Shown piece by piece: positions 16,695 through 26,197 of a DNA stretch of 59,361 nucleotides. The position numbers were made by a program, and so were the translations under genes. Within the stretch, counting starts at the first letter, position 1. Each line of letters opens with the position of its first letter. Under the pieces are notes generated by a model. The model was given only the letters and a program-made list of their open reading frames with translations, had not been told where the DNA came from and did not search any database. The stretch is from Caulobacter sp. SLTY. Its GTDB lineage: Bacteria; Pseudomonadota; Alphaproteobacteria; Caulobacterales; Caulobacteraceae. The stretch spans positions 1 to 59,361 of the forward strand of contig NZ_JAAALA010000027.1 of NCBI RefSeq assembly GCF_009905535.1. Direction: 5' to 3'.

Positions 16695-17321
16695 ATGAGC
16701 ACCGCTGCTGTTGCCGATACCCGCCCCTACCACCACGGCGATCTTCGCCGCGCCCTGGTCGACGCCGCCATCCGGATCCTGGAGCGGGAAGGGCCTGGGG
16801 CCCTCAGCCTGCGGGCCGTGGCGCGGGAGGCCGGGGTCAGTCCGGCTGCGCCCTATCACCACTTCAAGGACAAGGGCGAACTGCTCGACGCCGTGGCTCA
16901 CGTGGGCTGGGAAGCGCTTGGCGTGGCGATGACCGACGCCAAGGCGCGCTCGTCCGCCGAGATGGGCAGCATGCTGACCGAGATCGGCGTGTCCTACGTG
17001 CAGTTTTCGCAGGACCACCCCGCCCTCTACCGGGTGATGTACGACTGCTCGCGCGACAAGGACATGCTGCCCGAAGGCATCCAGGACAAGGAAGACAGCG
17101 CCTACTGCCTGGTCCGCGGCGCATTCAAGCAGGTGGCCGGCGACGAGGTCGCGGACATGGATGTCGAACTGGCCACCATCGCCGCCTGGTGCGCCGGCCA
17201 TGGCCTGGCCGAGATGAGCATGTTCAAGCAGTTCGCCCCCCTCAAAGAGGCGTTCGGAGGCGAAGAGGGCTTCCTGCGGGCCGTGCTCAGCCATCTCGGC
17301 ATGTTCAACCGGAAGACCTGA
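16695..17321 (+). CDS. TetR/AcrR-family transcriptional regulator
   Basis: A 208-residue repressor-type regulator. The N-terminal helix-turn-helix (about residues 12-60) reads RRALVDAAIRILEREG, LSLRAVAREAGVSPAAPYHHF, KDKGELLDAVA, the standard TetR pattern. The C-terminal ligand domain resembles the WHG type (ALYRVMYDCS, then ATIAAWCAGHGLAEM). The ligand is unknown. I choose ATG 16695, with an AGG close upstream; an ATG seven codons earlier is possible. It probably regulates itself or the divergent small membrane protein. Confidence 0.85.
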   Translation: MSTAAVADTRPYHHGDLRRALVDAAIRILEREGPGALSLRAVAREAGVSPAAPYHHFKDKGELLDAVAHVGWEALGVAMTDAKARSSAEMGSMLTEIGVSYVQFSQDHPALYRVMYDCSRDKDMLPEGIQDKEDSAYCLVRGAFKQVAGDEVADMDVELATIAAWCAGHGLAEMSMFKQFAPLKEAFGGEEGFLRAVLSHLGMFNRKT

Positions 17322-17322
17322 G

Positions 17323-17348
17323 GGAACGCAGCCTCCGACTGGCCCGTT
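17323..17348 (+). promoter_or_regulatory. EcfG/SigT-type general stress promoter of the CBS gene
   Basis: GGAAC at 17323-17327, a 17-base spacer, and CGTT at 17345-17348 give an exact match to the alphaproteobacterial general stress response promoter (GGAAC-N16/17-CGTT). It ends 40 bases before the CBS-protein ATG, and starts right after the TetR stop codon. Confidence 0.75.
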
Positions 17349-17387
17349 AGGTAGGCTCTCGATAGCCGCCAAAGGGGCTCTTTCGCC

Positions 17388-17810
17388 ATGCAGATTTCCG
17401 AAGTGATGACCGCCAACCCGCAGGTCGCCAAGCCCTCCGACACGGTCGCCGACGTGGCCCGCCGGATGAACGACATCGACACCGGCGCCATCCCGGTCGT
17501 CGAGGACGGCCAGATCAAGGGCATCATCACCGATCGCGACATCGTCCTGCGCGTCGTCGGCGAACAGCGCAGCTTCGACACCCCGGTGTCGGAAGTCATG
17601 ACCACCGACGTGCAGACCTGCCGCGAGGATTCGTCGATCGCCGATGTGATCTTCCAGATGCAGGACAAGCAGGTCCGCCGCATCCTGATCGTCGACGACA
17701 AACAGGCCCTGACCGGCATCGTCTCCCTCGGCGACGTCGCTCAGGAAGCTTCCGCCCGCAAGGCCGGCGCGATCCTGGAAGACATCTCCGAAGCGCCCGC
17801 GAACAACTAA
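17388..17810 (+). CDS. CBS-domain pair protein, probably stress-induced
   Basis: A 140-residue protein made almost entirely of two CBS motifs (about residues 8-60 and 72-125), each with a MT/MTTDVQT-type opening and a GAIPVVEDGQIKGIITDRDI or RILIVDDKQALTGIVSLGDV core. A tandem CBS pair forms a Bateman module that usually binds adenine nucleotides. No effector domain is fused, so it may regulate a partner protein or buffer nucleotides under stress. An exact EcfG-type promoter upstream argues for control by the general stress response. Confidence 0.88.
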   Translation: MQISEVMTANPQVAKPSDTVADVARRMNDIDTGAIPVVEDGQIKGIITDRDIVLRVVGEQRSFDTPVSEVMTTDVQTCREDSSIADVIFQMQDKQVRRILIVDDKQALTGIVSLGDVAQEASARKAGAILEDISEAPANN

Positions 17811-17867
17811 GACCAGGGGACTGGTTCGCCGCATCACCCGCGTCGCCGACCTGCCTCATCGTCACCT

Positions 17868-17913
17868 GGCGTACCTGTCCCCGACAGGCCGCCGCTTCGG
17901 GGACAGGCACGCC
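17868..17913. repeat. REP-like palindrome, GGGGACAGG family (copy 1)
   Basis: GGCGTACCTGTCCCC (17868-17882) pairs with GGGGACAGGCACGCC (17899-17913) with one mismatch, around a 16-base loop. The same CCTGTCCCC/GGGGACAGG arms recur at 38249-38283 and 38358-38393, so this is a dispersed family. Confidence 0.7.
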
Positions 17914-18008
17914 GATAGCCTATTGCGCGCGACCTTCGACGCTGCTGACGCGGCGAGCCAGTCCCCACCCCGCTATCGGCGGGGCAAGCGTGCGGCTAAA
18001 CCATTCCG

Positions 18009-18845
18009 GTGACCCGACCCTTCGTCACCCGCTTTGCCCCCTCGCCCACCGGCTATCTCCACCGGGGCCACGCCTATTCCGCCCTGACGGCCTACGCCGC
18101 CGCCCGGGCCGCCAACGGCCGCTTCCTGCTTCGTATCGAGGACATCGACGCCACCCGCTGCCGGCCTGAGTACGAAGCCGCCCTGCTCGAAGACCTGGCG
18201 TGGCTAGGACTGACCTGGGAATCCCCTGTCCGCCGCCAGTCCGATCATCTCGCCACCTACGAAGTCGCCCTGGACACCCTCCGCGCCGCCGGCCTCGCCT
18301 ACCGCTGCTTCCGCACCCGCAAGGAACTTGCGGCCCAGGCTCAGAGCGCGCCTCACGGGCTGCCCCTGCCCTTCACCGGCGCCCCGCTTCCGGCGGAGGA
18401 AGAAGCCATCCAGCTCGCCGCCGGCCGGCCCTACGCCTGGCGCCTCTCCCTCGCCGCCGCCCAACAACAGCTCGGCGGCTTCAGCAACCTCACCTTCCAG
18501 GACCACACTCACGGCCTGGTCCAGGCCGACCCCGCCAACGCGGGCGACATCGTCCTGGCTCGCAAGGATGTCGGCGTCGCCTACCACCTCGCCGTGGTGG
18601 TCGATGACGCGCTGCAGGGGATCACCGAGGTCATCCGCGGCGAGGACCTGTTCGAGGCGACCCATATCCAGCGCCTGCTCCAGACCCTCCTCGATCTCCC
18701 CACCCCGACCTACCGCCACCATCCCCTGCTGGTCGGACCGAACGGCAAGCGCTACGCCAAGCGCGACAGGGCGCAGACCCTGCGGGAGATTCGCGCCGCC
18801 GGCGTGACCGCCGAGACGCTGCGCCGGGAGCTCGGATTTTCGTGA
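18009..18845 (+). CDS. gluQ: Glutamyl-queuosine tRNA(Asp) synthetase
   Basis: A 278-residue shortened GluRS-like enzyme that attaches glutamate to the queuosine base of tRNA(Asp) rather than charging a tRNA end. The opening RFAPSPTGYLHRGHAYSAL carries the class I HIGH-type motif (HRGH), FLLRIEDIDATR is the glutamate-site segment, and LVGPNGKRYAKRD is the degenerate KMSKS region. The anticodon-binding domain of true GluRS is absent, which is what defines GluQ-RS. It starts with GTG at 18009 and overlaps the next gene by four bases (GTGA). Confidence 0.93.
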   Translation: MTRPFVTRFAPSPTGYLHRGHAYSALTAYAAARAANGRFLLRIEDIDATRCRPEYEAALLEDLAWLGLTWESPVRRQSDHLATYEVALDTLRAAGLAYRCFRTRKELAAQAQSAPHGLPLPFTGAPLPAEEEAIQLAAGRPYAWRLSLAAAQQQLGGFSNLTFQDHTHGLVQADPANAGDIVLARKDVGVAYHLAVVVDDALQGITEVIRGEDLFEATHIQRLLQTLLDLPTPTYRHHPLLVGPNGKRYAKRDRAQTLREIRAAGVTAETLRRELGFS

Positions 18846-19735
18846 ACAGCCGTGCGCTGCCGCTGATCGCCCTGCTGGCCGGGGCCTGCGCCATTGGCTT
18901 CGCCCCCATTTTCGTGCGGCTGACCGAGACCGGCCCGGCCGCCGCTGGCTTCTGGCGGATGTTCCTTGCCCTCCCGTTGTTGGCGCCCTTCCTGTTCCGC
19001 CCCGGGAAACCCGCCCCCCTGAAGCCCAACCTGCCGATCCTGCTGGCCGGACTGTTCTTCGCCGGCGACCTGGCCCTCTGGCACTACGGCATCGGCATGA
19101 CCTCGGTGGCCAACGCCACAGTGCTGGCCAACCTCACCCCGCTGGTGGTCACCGTCGCCGGCTTCCTGATCTTCCGCGAGAAGGTGGGCGCCCTGTTCCT
19201 GGTCGGCATGGGCCTGGGCCTGATCGGCGCCTGGACCATGGCCGAGGGCCGAGGCGCCGGCGCGCCGGGCAGCAATCCGCCGCTGGGCGACGCCCTCTCC
19301 GCCGCCACCGCCCTGTTTTACGCCGGCTACTTCTTCTGCGTCCGCCAGGCCCGCGCCACCTTCGGGACCACGGCGGTGATGTTCTGGTCCAGCCTGGTCA
19401 CCGCCGCCGCCCTGGGCGTCATCATGCTGCTGCTCGGCGAGCCCGTCCTGCCCGCCAGCCTCGCCGGCTGGGGCGCCTGCCTGGGCCTCGCCGTGGTGCA
19501 CGTCACCGGCCAGGGGGCCATCGCCTGGGCGCTGGGCCGATTGCCGACACCCACCGCCAGCGTCGTGGTCCTGATCCAGCCTGCGGTCGCCGCTGCCCTG
19601 GGCTGGATGATCTTTGCCGAGATCATGACGCCGCTACAGGGGTTCGGCGCCCTGCTGGCCCTGGCCGGGGTCGCCATCGCCCAATGGGCTTCCGCCCGAG
19701 ACCAGGCCAAAGCCGATCAGTCGAGTGTCCAGTAG
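18842..19735 (+). CDS. EamA-family (DMT superfamily) transporter
   Basis: A 297-residue inner-membrane protein with ten predicted helices in two EamA repeats. Typical elements are APIFVRLTETGPAAAGFWRM in helix 1-2, VANATVLANLTPLVVTVAGF in the first repeat and PTASVVVLIQPAVAAALGWMIFAE in the second. Such carriers export amino acids or metabolites; the substrate is not predictable. It starts with GTG overlapping the gluQ stop, so the two are probably co-translated. Its last 19 bases overlap a convergent GNAT gene. Confidence 0.9.
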   Translation: MNSRALPLIALLAGACAIGFAPIFVRLTETGPAAAGFWRMFLALPLLAPFLFRPGKPAPLKPNLPILLAGLFFAGDLALWHYGIGMTSVANATVLANLTPLVVTVAGFLIFREKVGALFLVGMGLGLIGAWTMAEGRGAGAPGSNPPLGDALSAATALFYAGYFFCVRQARATFGTTAVMFWSSLVTAAALGVIMLLLGEPVLPASLAGWGACLGLAVVHVTGQGAIAWALGRLPTPTASVVVLIQPAVAAALGWMIFAEIMTPLQGFGALLALAGVAIAQWASARDQAKADQSSVQ

Positions 19736-20444
19736 CGATAGGGATAGGCCAGCCGGAACCCGAACCCTTCGTACAGCGCGATGGCCGGCGCATTGGGCGA
19801 TTCGACCTGCAGATAAGCGCGGCTGGCTCCGGCCGCCTTCGCCCCCGCCAGCAACGCCGCCACGATATCCCGCGCCAGCCCCTGCCGCCGATGCCCGGCC
19901 AGGGTCCGCATCCCGAAGATCCCCGCCCAGTCCCCCTCGACCGCGCAGCCGCCGATGGCCACCGGCGCGCCGTTCAGCGCGATCGTGGCGAACACCCTAG
20001 GCCGGGGAGTCCGCCGGAAAGCAGCAATCCGCTCGGCCGCGTCCGCTGCGTTCTCCTCTGCTCCCAGAAACACCGTCTCGAACGCCGCGTCGGCCTCTTC
20101 CGCAACCCGCACCCGCGTCGGCGATCCGGCCGCGCCGATCTCCGCGATCATCATCTGCGTCGGCGTATGCAACCGGTACCCCCGCCGGGTCAGCAGCGCC
20201 TCCAGCGCCTCGGTCTCCCCCGCCGGCTTGAATTGCGGCTTCAGGCTGCGGTCCCGGTACCAGGCCTCGACCGCCTCTACCGCCGCCTCCAACCCGCCCT
20301 CGGGCGTCCCGAGCGGCCAGCAGGCGTTCAACCGCCCCGACCACCCGTCCGCCGCGTTGAGCAACCACGGCCCATGCGTCGCCCGCTCCGCCGCCAACCA
20401 GGCCCGGTCGGCGATCCGCTCCAGCGCGTCGATCTCGCCCGGCG

Positions 20445-20448
<4 letters not shown>
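19717..20448 (-). CDS. GNAT-family N-acetyltransferase
   Basis: A 243-residue acyltransferase. The C-terminal GNAT core shows FGMRTLAGHRRQGLARDIVAALLAG, whose HRRQGLA is the acetyl-CoA pyrophosphate-binding Q/RxxGxG/A loop, followed by AYLQVESPNAPAIALYEGFGF, the classic last motif. The N-terminal half is variable and probably sets substrate specificity. It begins with GTG overlapping the tlpA stop by four bases, so it is the second gene of a tlpA operon. Confidence 0.85.
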
Positions 20449-21065
<617 letters not shown>

Positions 21066-22475
21066 ATGACCGACGACTCCTCGAACAACGCCCCTAAAGG
21101 CCAAGCCATGTGGGGCGGGCGTTTCACCGCCAAGCCGGCGGAGCTGATGCAGGCCATCAACGTCTCCATCGGCGTCGACCGCCGCCTGGCGGCCCAGGAC
21201 CTCGCGGGCTCCAAGGCCCACGCCGCCATGCTGGCCGCCGTGGGGGCGATATCTAGCGAGGATGAGGCGCAAATCCAGCGCGGATTGATGGCCATCGAAG
21301 GCGAGATGGAAGAAGGCGTCTTCCCCTTCCGCGAGGAGTTCGAGGACATCCACATGAATGTGGAGGCCCGGCTGGCCGAGCTGATCGGGGAGCCCTCCGG
21401 CCGCCTGCACACCGCCCGCAGCCGCAACGACCAGATCGCCCTCGACTTCCGCCTCTGGGTGCGCGAGGCCTGCGACCGCACGGTCGATCAGATCATCCAC
21501 CTGCAGCAGGCCCTGCTGGCCAAGGCCGAGCCGCACGCCGACACCCTGATGCCCGGCTTCACCCATCTACAGCCGGCCCAGCCGGTGACCTTCGGCCACC
21601 ACCTGATGGCCTATGTCGAGATGTTCGGCCGCGACGCCTCCCGCTTCCGCGACGCCCGCGCCCGGATGAACGAATGCCCGCTCGGCGCCGCCGCCCTGGC
21701 CGGCTCGCCCTTCCCCATCGACCGGGCGATGACCGCAGCGGCCCTGGGCTTCGCCGCCCCCACCGCCAACAGCCTCGACTCGGTTTCCAGCCGCGACTTC
21801 GCCCTGGAAGCCCTCAGCGCCGCCACCATCTGCTCGACCCACCTGTCGCGGCTGGCCGAGGAGATCGTCATCTGGATGACTCCTCAGTTCGGCTTCATCC
21901 GCCTGTCGGACGCCTTCACCACCGGCAGCTCGATCATGCCGCAGAAGAAGAATCCCGACGCCGCCGAACTCTCCCGCGCCAAGGTCGGCCGCATCCTCGC
22001 CGCCTTCACCAGCCTGACCGTGGTGATGAAGGGCCTGCCGCTGGCCTATTCGAAGGACATGCAGGAGGACAAGGCCCCGACCTTCGAGGCCTTCGACGCC
22101 CTTCAGCTGGCCCTGGGCGCCATGGCGGGGATGGTCTCCGACCTCGAACCCAACCGGGACCGCATGGCCGCCGCCGCCGCCTCCGGCTTCTCCACCGCCA
22201 CCGATCTGGCCGACTGGCTGGTCCGCGAGCTCGACCTGCCCTTCCGCCAGGCCCACCACCTGACCGGCGCGGCCGTGAAGCGGGCCGAGACGCTGGGCGT
22301 CGATCTGCCCGAACTTTCGCTCGACGAGTTGAAAGCGCTGGACCCCCGCATCACCGAAGGGGTCTATTCAGTGCTCACCCCCGCCGCCTCCGCCGCCAGC
22401 CGCAAGAGCTACGGCGGCACGGCCCCCGAACAGGTCCGCGCCCAGATCGCGCGTTGGAAGGAAGTCCTCGCATGA
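21066..22475 (+). CDS. argH: Argininosuccinate lyase
   Basis: A 469-residue enzyme that splits argininosuccinate into arginine and fumarate, the last step of arginine synthesis. The N-terminus [14 protein letters not shown], the central [17 protein letters not shown] and the signature loop [12 protein letters not shown] (about residues 286-297, catalytic serine) are diagnostic of the fumarase/aspartase superfamily. The ATG at 21066 precedes MWGGRF by 14 residues; ATG 21108 would be closer to the E. coli start and would leave room for regulatory DNA. It overlaps the next gene (ATGA). Confidence 0.97.
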   Translation: MTDDSSNNAPKGQAMWGGRFTAKPAELMQAINVSIGVDRRLAAQDLAGSKAHAAMLAAVGAISSEDEAQIQRGLMAIEGEMEEGVFPFREEFEDIHMNVEARLAELIGEPSGRLHTARSRNDQIALDFRLWVREACDRTVDQIIHLQQALLAKAEPHADTLMPGFTHLQPAQPVTFGHHLMAYVEMFGRDASRFRDARARMNECPLGAAALAGSPFPIDRAMTAAALGFAAPTANSLDSVSSRDFALEALSAATICSTHLSRLAEEIVIWMTPQFGFIRLSDAFTTGSSIMPQKKNPDAAELSRAKVGRILAAFTSLTVVMKGLPLAYSKDMQEDKAPTFEAFDALQLALGAMAGMVSDLEPNRDRMAAAAASGFSTATDLADWLVRELDLPFRQAHHLTGAAVKRAETLGVDLPELSLDELKALDPRITEGVYSVLTPAASAASRKSYGGTAPEQVRAQIARWKEVLA

Positions 22476-22753
22476 AACGCGCCGCCCTCATTCTTCTCGG
22501 CTCCCTCACCCTCGCCGCCTGCGGCAGTGTTGGCGAACCGGAGCGTCCCGGCCCCCTTTGGGGCCCCGACGAGCGCCCGCCGGCCGAGCGCGCCAAGGAG
22601 GAGCAGGCCAAGCGCGCCGCCTCCGAAAAGGCCAACAAGCCGTCCCAGGCCGGCTCCCTGCAGGAGGTCCGCGACCCGGCCTCCAGCGCCGCCACCATCC
22701 GCCAGCAGCCGATCGCCGGGACCAACGACCCCTTCGGCAAGCCGCCCAACTAA
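22472..22753 (+). CDS. lptM: Small LptM-like lipoprotein
   Basis: A 93-residue lipoprotein: a short signal [17 protein letters not shown] ending in the lipobox LAAC, lipidated at C17, then a Gly/Pro-rich start ([17 protein letters not shown]) and a hydrophilic, disordered tail. The Cys-Gly start, the GPLWGP stretch and the position between argH and lysA resemble LptM (YifL), which helps mature the LPS translocon LptD. The canonical CGLKGPLY motif is only weakly kept, so the symbol is tentative. It overlaps argH by four bases and touches lysA directly. Confidence 0.7.
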   Translation: MKRAALILLGSLTLAACGSVGEPERPGPLWGPDERPPAERAKEEQAKRAASEKANKPSQAGSLQEVRDPASSAATIRQQPIAGTNDPFGKPPN

Positions 22754-24025
22754 ATGAATCACTTCGAGACCCGCCTCGGCGAGCTCCACTGTGAAGACGT
22801 GCCCCTGGCGGCCATCGCCAGGGCCGTCGGCACGCCGGTCTACGTCTACAGCCAGGCCACCCTGGAACGGCACTTCAACGTCTTCCGCGAGGCCCTACGC
22901 GCCCACCCGCAGCTGGGCGAGCCGCTGATCGCCTACGCTGTCAAGGCCAACGGCAACGTCTCGGTCCTGCGCGTCCTCGGCGCGCTCGGCGCCGGCGCCG
23001 ACACCGTCTCCGAAGGCGAGATCCGCCGCGCCCTCGCCGCCGGCATCCCCGCTGGCCGCATCGTCTTCTCCGGCGTCGGCAAGCGCCCGGAGGAGATCGA
23101 CTTTGCCCTCCGCGCCGGCGTCGCCGAGATCAACGTCGAGTCCGAGCCCGAGCTCGACCTGATCGCCGCCATCGCCGAACGCCTGACCCTCCAGGCCCCC
23201 GTCGTCTTCCGGGTGAACCCGGACGTCGAGTCCGGCACCCACGCCAAGATCTCCACCGGCAAGGCCGACAACAAGTTCGGCGTCTCCTTCGCCGAGGCCC
23301 GCCGCCTCTACGCCAAGGCCGCCGCCCACCCGCACCTGAACCCCCTCGGCGTCGCCTGCCACATCGGCAGCCAGATCACTGACCTCGCCCCCTTCGAAGC
23401 CGCCTTCAGCAAGATGCGCGGCCTGGTCGAACAGCTCCGCGCCGACGGCCAGACCGTCGAGCGCCTCGACCTCGGCGGCGGCCTGGGCGTCCCCTACTTC
23501 AACATGCCCGAGCCCCCCTCCCCCGCCGACTATGCCGCCATGGTCGCCAGGGTGGTCAGCGGCCTGGACGTCCAGCTCGCCTTCGAACCCGGCCGGATGA
23601 TCGCCGCCAACGCCGGCGTCCTCCTGACCCAGGTGCTCCACCGCCACGAACGCCCCGAGGGCCGCAAGTTTCTGGTCCTCGACGCGGCCATGAATGACCT
23701 CCTCCGCCCGGCGATGTACGACGCGTTCCACGACATCCGCCCGGTCGCAGCCACCAACGCCGTCCCCGAGCCCTTCGACGTGGTCGGCCCCGTCTGCGAA
23801 ACCGGTGACACCTTCACCCGCGACCGGATGATGCCCCCCCTCGACACGGGCGCCCTCGTCGCCTTCATGAGCGCCGGCGCCTACGGCGCCGCCATGGCCA
23901 GCGAATACAACAGCCGCCCCCTGGTCCCCGAAGTCCTGGTCCACGGCGACCAGTTCGCCGTCATCCGCCGCCGCCCGACCTATGAGGAAATGCTGGCCGA
24001 CGAGACGGCGGCAGGGTGGCTTTAA
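22754..24025 (+). CDS. lysA: Diaminopimelate decarboxylase
   Basis: A 423-residue PLP-dependent decarboxylase catalysing the final step of lysine synthesis. The PLP lysine is K64 in IAYAVKANGNVSVLR. The glycine-rich phosphate-binding segment is RLDLGGGLGVPY, and the substrate-binding GPVCETGDTF supplies the cysteine and glutamate from the partner subunit. The fold-type III barrel order and length match LysA. The start follows the previous stop codon with no spacing, so it is the third gene of argH-lptM-lysA. Confidence 0.97.
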   Translation: MNHFETRLGELHCEDVPLAAIARAVGTPVYVYSQATLERHFNVFREALRAHPQLGEPLIAYAVKANGNVSVLRVLGALGAGADTVSEGEIRRALAAGIPAGRIVFSGVGKRPEEIDFALRAGVAEINVESEPELDLIAAIAERLTLQAPVVFRVNPDVESGTHAKISTGKADNKFGVSFAEARRLYAKAAAHPHLNPLGVACHIGSQITDLAPFEAAFSKMRGLVEQLRADGQTVERLDLGGGLGVPYFNMPEPPSPADYAAMVARVVSGLDVQLAFEPGRMIAANAGVLLTQVLHRHERPEGRKFLVLDAAMNDLLRPAMYDAFHDIRPVAATNAVPEPFDVVGPVCETGDTFTRDRMMPPLDTGALVAFMSAGAYGAAMASEYNSRPLVPEVLVHGDQFAVIRRRPTYEEMLADETAAGWL

Positions 24026-24474
24026 GCTCCGGTCGGTTCTGGAGCCGGTAAAGTCCCGGTCATCATCGGCCGGACACGCGCTGCTGCCACCGTGGCCGTC
24101 AACAGCCCGAAGCTGATGGGGATCAGGTCCTGTGCATACTTGGACCCCATCACCTTGAGCATATCGACCTTGGTCTCGTCGACACAGACCAGCCCTGGGT
24201 TGTTGAACAAAAGCAGCGAGAACATCAGGCCGAGGCCGACCGACAGCATCGCAATTATGTTCAGGCGGCGGTTAGCCTCGCCCGAGGCATTCCGCAGCCT
24301 AGTCGCCCAAACGAGTACGGCCAAAGACACCGCGACCGAAACCTTGACCACCCAATCGCTCTCGATGAACAGGTGCGGCAGATACCCGATGGCTTCGCCG
24401 TAAGCCGCAAAGCCGATGGCTGCGGCAAATGCAATCAGCGTCGAGGCGCCAAGCGCCAGAGGAAGGGGTCTCAT
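24022..24474 (-). CDS. Membrane protein, unknown
   Basis: A 150-residue protein with four predicted membrane helices: LALGASTLIAFAAAIGFAAY, VVKVSVAVSLAVLVWA, IIAMLSVGLGLMFSLLLFN and ISFGLLTATVAAARV. Charged loops such as RNASGEANRR lie between them. The C-terminal tail is polar. I do not recognise a family. It overlaps the lysA end by four bases on the opposite strand and is flanked by repeat-like GC-rich sequence upstream. Confidence 0.65.
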   Translation of the reverse strand: MRPLPLALGASTLIAFAAAIGFAAYGEAIGYLPHLFIESDWVVKVSVAVSLAVLVWATRLRNASGEANRRLNIIAMLSVGLGLMFSLLLFNNPGLVCVDETKVDMLKVMGSKYAQDLIPISFGLLTATVAAARVRPMMTGTLPAPEPTGA

Positions 24475-24571
24475 GTAAGGCGCCCCGCAGCACGGGCCTG
24501 ACCATAGCCCTTACCCGGCGCCTGGCAACCAGGCGGGGACAGGCAGGCCGCAGCGCGGCTGACGTTTCCCC

Positions 24572-25414
24572 TTAGTCCCACCACGGATACTGCGGCGGCA
24601 TATCGCTCGAAACCTTCCCCGGAAAGTCCGGCTTCCGCTTCTCCAGGAACGCCGCCACCCCCTCCTTCACGTCCGCGCTCGCCCCCATCGCCATGTTGGC
24701 CGGCCCGTCCACGGCCAACACCTTGAACAGGTCCGGCTCCCCCGCCGACCGCCACAACAGCTGCCGCACCATGGCGATCGACACCGGCGAGGTCTCCTCG
24801 GCGATCTCCCGCGCCAGCGCCTGCGCCCGCCCCAGCAGATCGTCCGGCGCCACCACCTCGCTGACCAGCCCGCCCCGCAAGGCCTCCTCCGCCCCGAAAA
24901 CATCGGCCCGGTAGCACCACCGCAGCGCCTGCGGCAGGCCCACCAGCCGGGGCAGGAACCACGCTGACCCCGCCTCCGGCGCCAACCCCCGCCGCGCGAA
25001 CACGAACCCGAACTTGGCCCGGTCCGAACAGATGCGGATGTCCATCGGCAGGGTCATGGTCACCCCCACCCCGACCGCCCCGCCGTTGATCGCCGCGATC
25101 GAGGGCTTGCGACAGGCGAAGATGGCGCCGACAAACCCGCCCTTCGGCCCCGGCGCCTTGCGCGCGCCGAACAGCCGATCCCCATCGTCACCAAAGCTAT
25201 CCGACCCCGACCCCATGTCCGCCCCGGCGCAGAAATGCCGCCCGGCCCCGGTCACCACGATCACCCGCACCGCATCGTCTTCATCCGCCGCCACGAAGGC
25301 GTCAGCCAGGTCGATGCCCATCTGGGCGGTATAGGCGTTCAGCTGCTCCGGCCGGTTCAGGGTCAGGGTCAGCACCCCGTCCTTGAGCTCGCTCAGGATG
25401 GTTTCATAGGCCAT
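24572..25414 (-). CDS. Enoyl-CoA hydratase/isomerase family protein
   Basis: A 280-residue crotonase-fold protein. The oxyanion hole is formed by GRHFCAGADM (about residue 60) and INGGAVGVGVTMTLPMDIRIC (about residue 115); the latter normally carries catalytic glutamates, followed here by GLAPEAGSAWFLPRLVG, where a glutamate is retained. It probably hydrates enoyl-CoA esters in fatty or amino acid breakdown. ATG 25414 has GGGAGG upstream. Another member of the family lies at 52292-53095. Confidence 0.88.
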   Translation of the reverse strand: MAYETILSELKDGVLTLTLNRPEQLNAYTAQMGIDLADAFVAADEDDAVRVIVVTGAGRHFCAGADMGSGSDSFGDDGDRLFGARKAPGPKGGFVGAIFACRKPSIAAINGGAVGVGVTMTLPMDIRICSDRAKFGFVFARRGLAPEAGSAWFLPRLVGLPQALRWCYRADVFGAEEALRGGLVSEVVAPDDLLGRAQALAREIAEETSPVSIAMVRQLLWRSAGEPDLFKVLAVDGPANMAMGASADVKEGVAAFLEKRKPDFPGKVSSDMPPQYPWWD

Positions 25415-25514
25415 GGCATCCTCCCGCCGGCCTCTGCCGGGCCGGACGGGTTCAGCCTGTCGCCGGTTGACGTGGGCGGCAAGTATGACGTGGCGGCAGG
25501 TCGTTGCCTTCGGA

Positions 25515-25536
25515 TGCCGGAGGCATATACTCCGGC
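25515..25536. promoter_or_regulatory. Palindromic operator candidate of vapBC
   Basis: GCCGGAG (25516-25522) and CTCCGGC (25530-25536) form a perfect inverted repeat around GCATATA, and a second smaller palindrome TGCC-GGA-GGCA (25515-25525) overlaps it. The site lies just before the vapB start at 25539. Toxin-antitoxin complexes typically repress their own promoter at such palindromes. Confidence 0.55.
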
Positions 25537-25538
25537 CT

Positions 25539-25793
25539 ATGCCAGACGACGCCTCCGATGTACGCCTTGCAAAGCTGTTCCTGAACGGACGCAGCCAATC
25601 GGTGCGCATCCCCAGCGACATGCGTTTCCCGGGCACGGAGGTGACCCTGCGCAAGGTCGGCGAAGGCGTGTTGATCGAGCCCGTGGTCAAGAAAAGGACG
25701 TTCAGGGAAGCGCTCCTCTCGATGAAGCCGCTTCCGCCTGAAGAATGGTTCGAACTGCCTGAGGATCCGCCCCCCGAGCCTGTCGATCTCTAG
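25539..25793 (+). CDS. vapB: VapB-like antitoxin
   Basis: An 84-residue antitoxin with an N-terminal AbrB/SpoVT-like swapped-hairpin DNA-binding domain: AKLFLNGRSQSVRIPSDMRF and VTLRKVGEGVLIEPV. The C-terminal acidic, proline-rich tail (PPEEWFELPEDPPPEPVDL) would wrap around the toxin. It overlaps the downstream toxin gene by one base, so the pair is translationally coupled. ATG 25539 is preferred because the upstream frame overlaps the putative operator. Confidence 0.88.
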   Translation: MPDDASDVRLAKLFLNGRSQSVRIPSDMRFPGTEVTLRKVGEGVLIEPVVKKRTFREALLSMKPLPPEEWFELPEDPPPEPVDL

Positions 25794-26194
25794 TGCCCCG
25801 CTACCTGCTCGACACCAATATCCTGTCGGCCCTGATGCGCGATCCGATCGGCCCCGCGGGGCAAAAAGTCCTGCTTCTGGATGACGATGCGGTGTGCACA
25901 AGCGTTATCTGCGCGGCCGAACTCCGGCACGGCGTCCTCCGCCGGCCGACGCCCGCGCGCTTGTCCCAACTCGGCCAGGTCCTGGCCGACATTCCGACCG
26001 AAGCGCTTGAGCCGCCTGCGGACCAGCTCTATGGGGCCCTGCGCGCCGATCTTGAGATCGCTGGCGCTGTCATAGGCGCCTTTGACATGCTCATCGCGGC
26101 TCACGCCATGGCGCTCGGCTGCATCCTGGTCACCGACAACGAACGCGAATTCCGCCGCGTCCCGGGCCTCACGGTCGAGAACTGGCTCGCCTGA
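25793..26194 (+). CDS. vapC: VapC-like PIN-domain toxin
   Basis: A 133-residue PIN ribonuclease. Acidic active-site residues appear at the expected positions: D7 in RYLLDTNILSALM, a glutamate in CAAELRHGVL, an aspartate in GAFDMLIAAHAMALG, and the final acidic motif in ILVTDNEREF. This is a complete VapC active site, so the toxin is probably an active RNase, cutting tRNA or rRNA in related cases. It starts with GTG overlapping the vapB stop (TAGTG). No separate promoter is seen. Confidence 0.92.
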   Translation: MPRYLLDTNILSALMRDPIGPAGQKVLLLDDDAVCTSVICAAELRHGVLRRPTPARLSQLGQVLADIPTEALEPPADQLYGALRADLEIAGAVIGAFDMLIAAHAMALGCILVTDNEREFRRVPGLTVENWLA

Positions 26195-26197
26195 GCC

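Noticed and set aside
16623..17837. A 404-codon minus-strand frame over the TetR and CBS genes
   Set aside because: Composition is typical of an antisense frame and both plus-strand genes have firm domain evidence.
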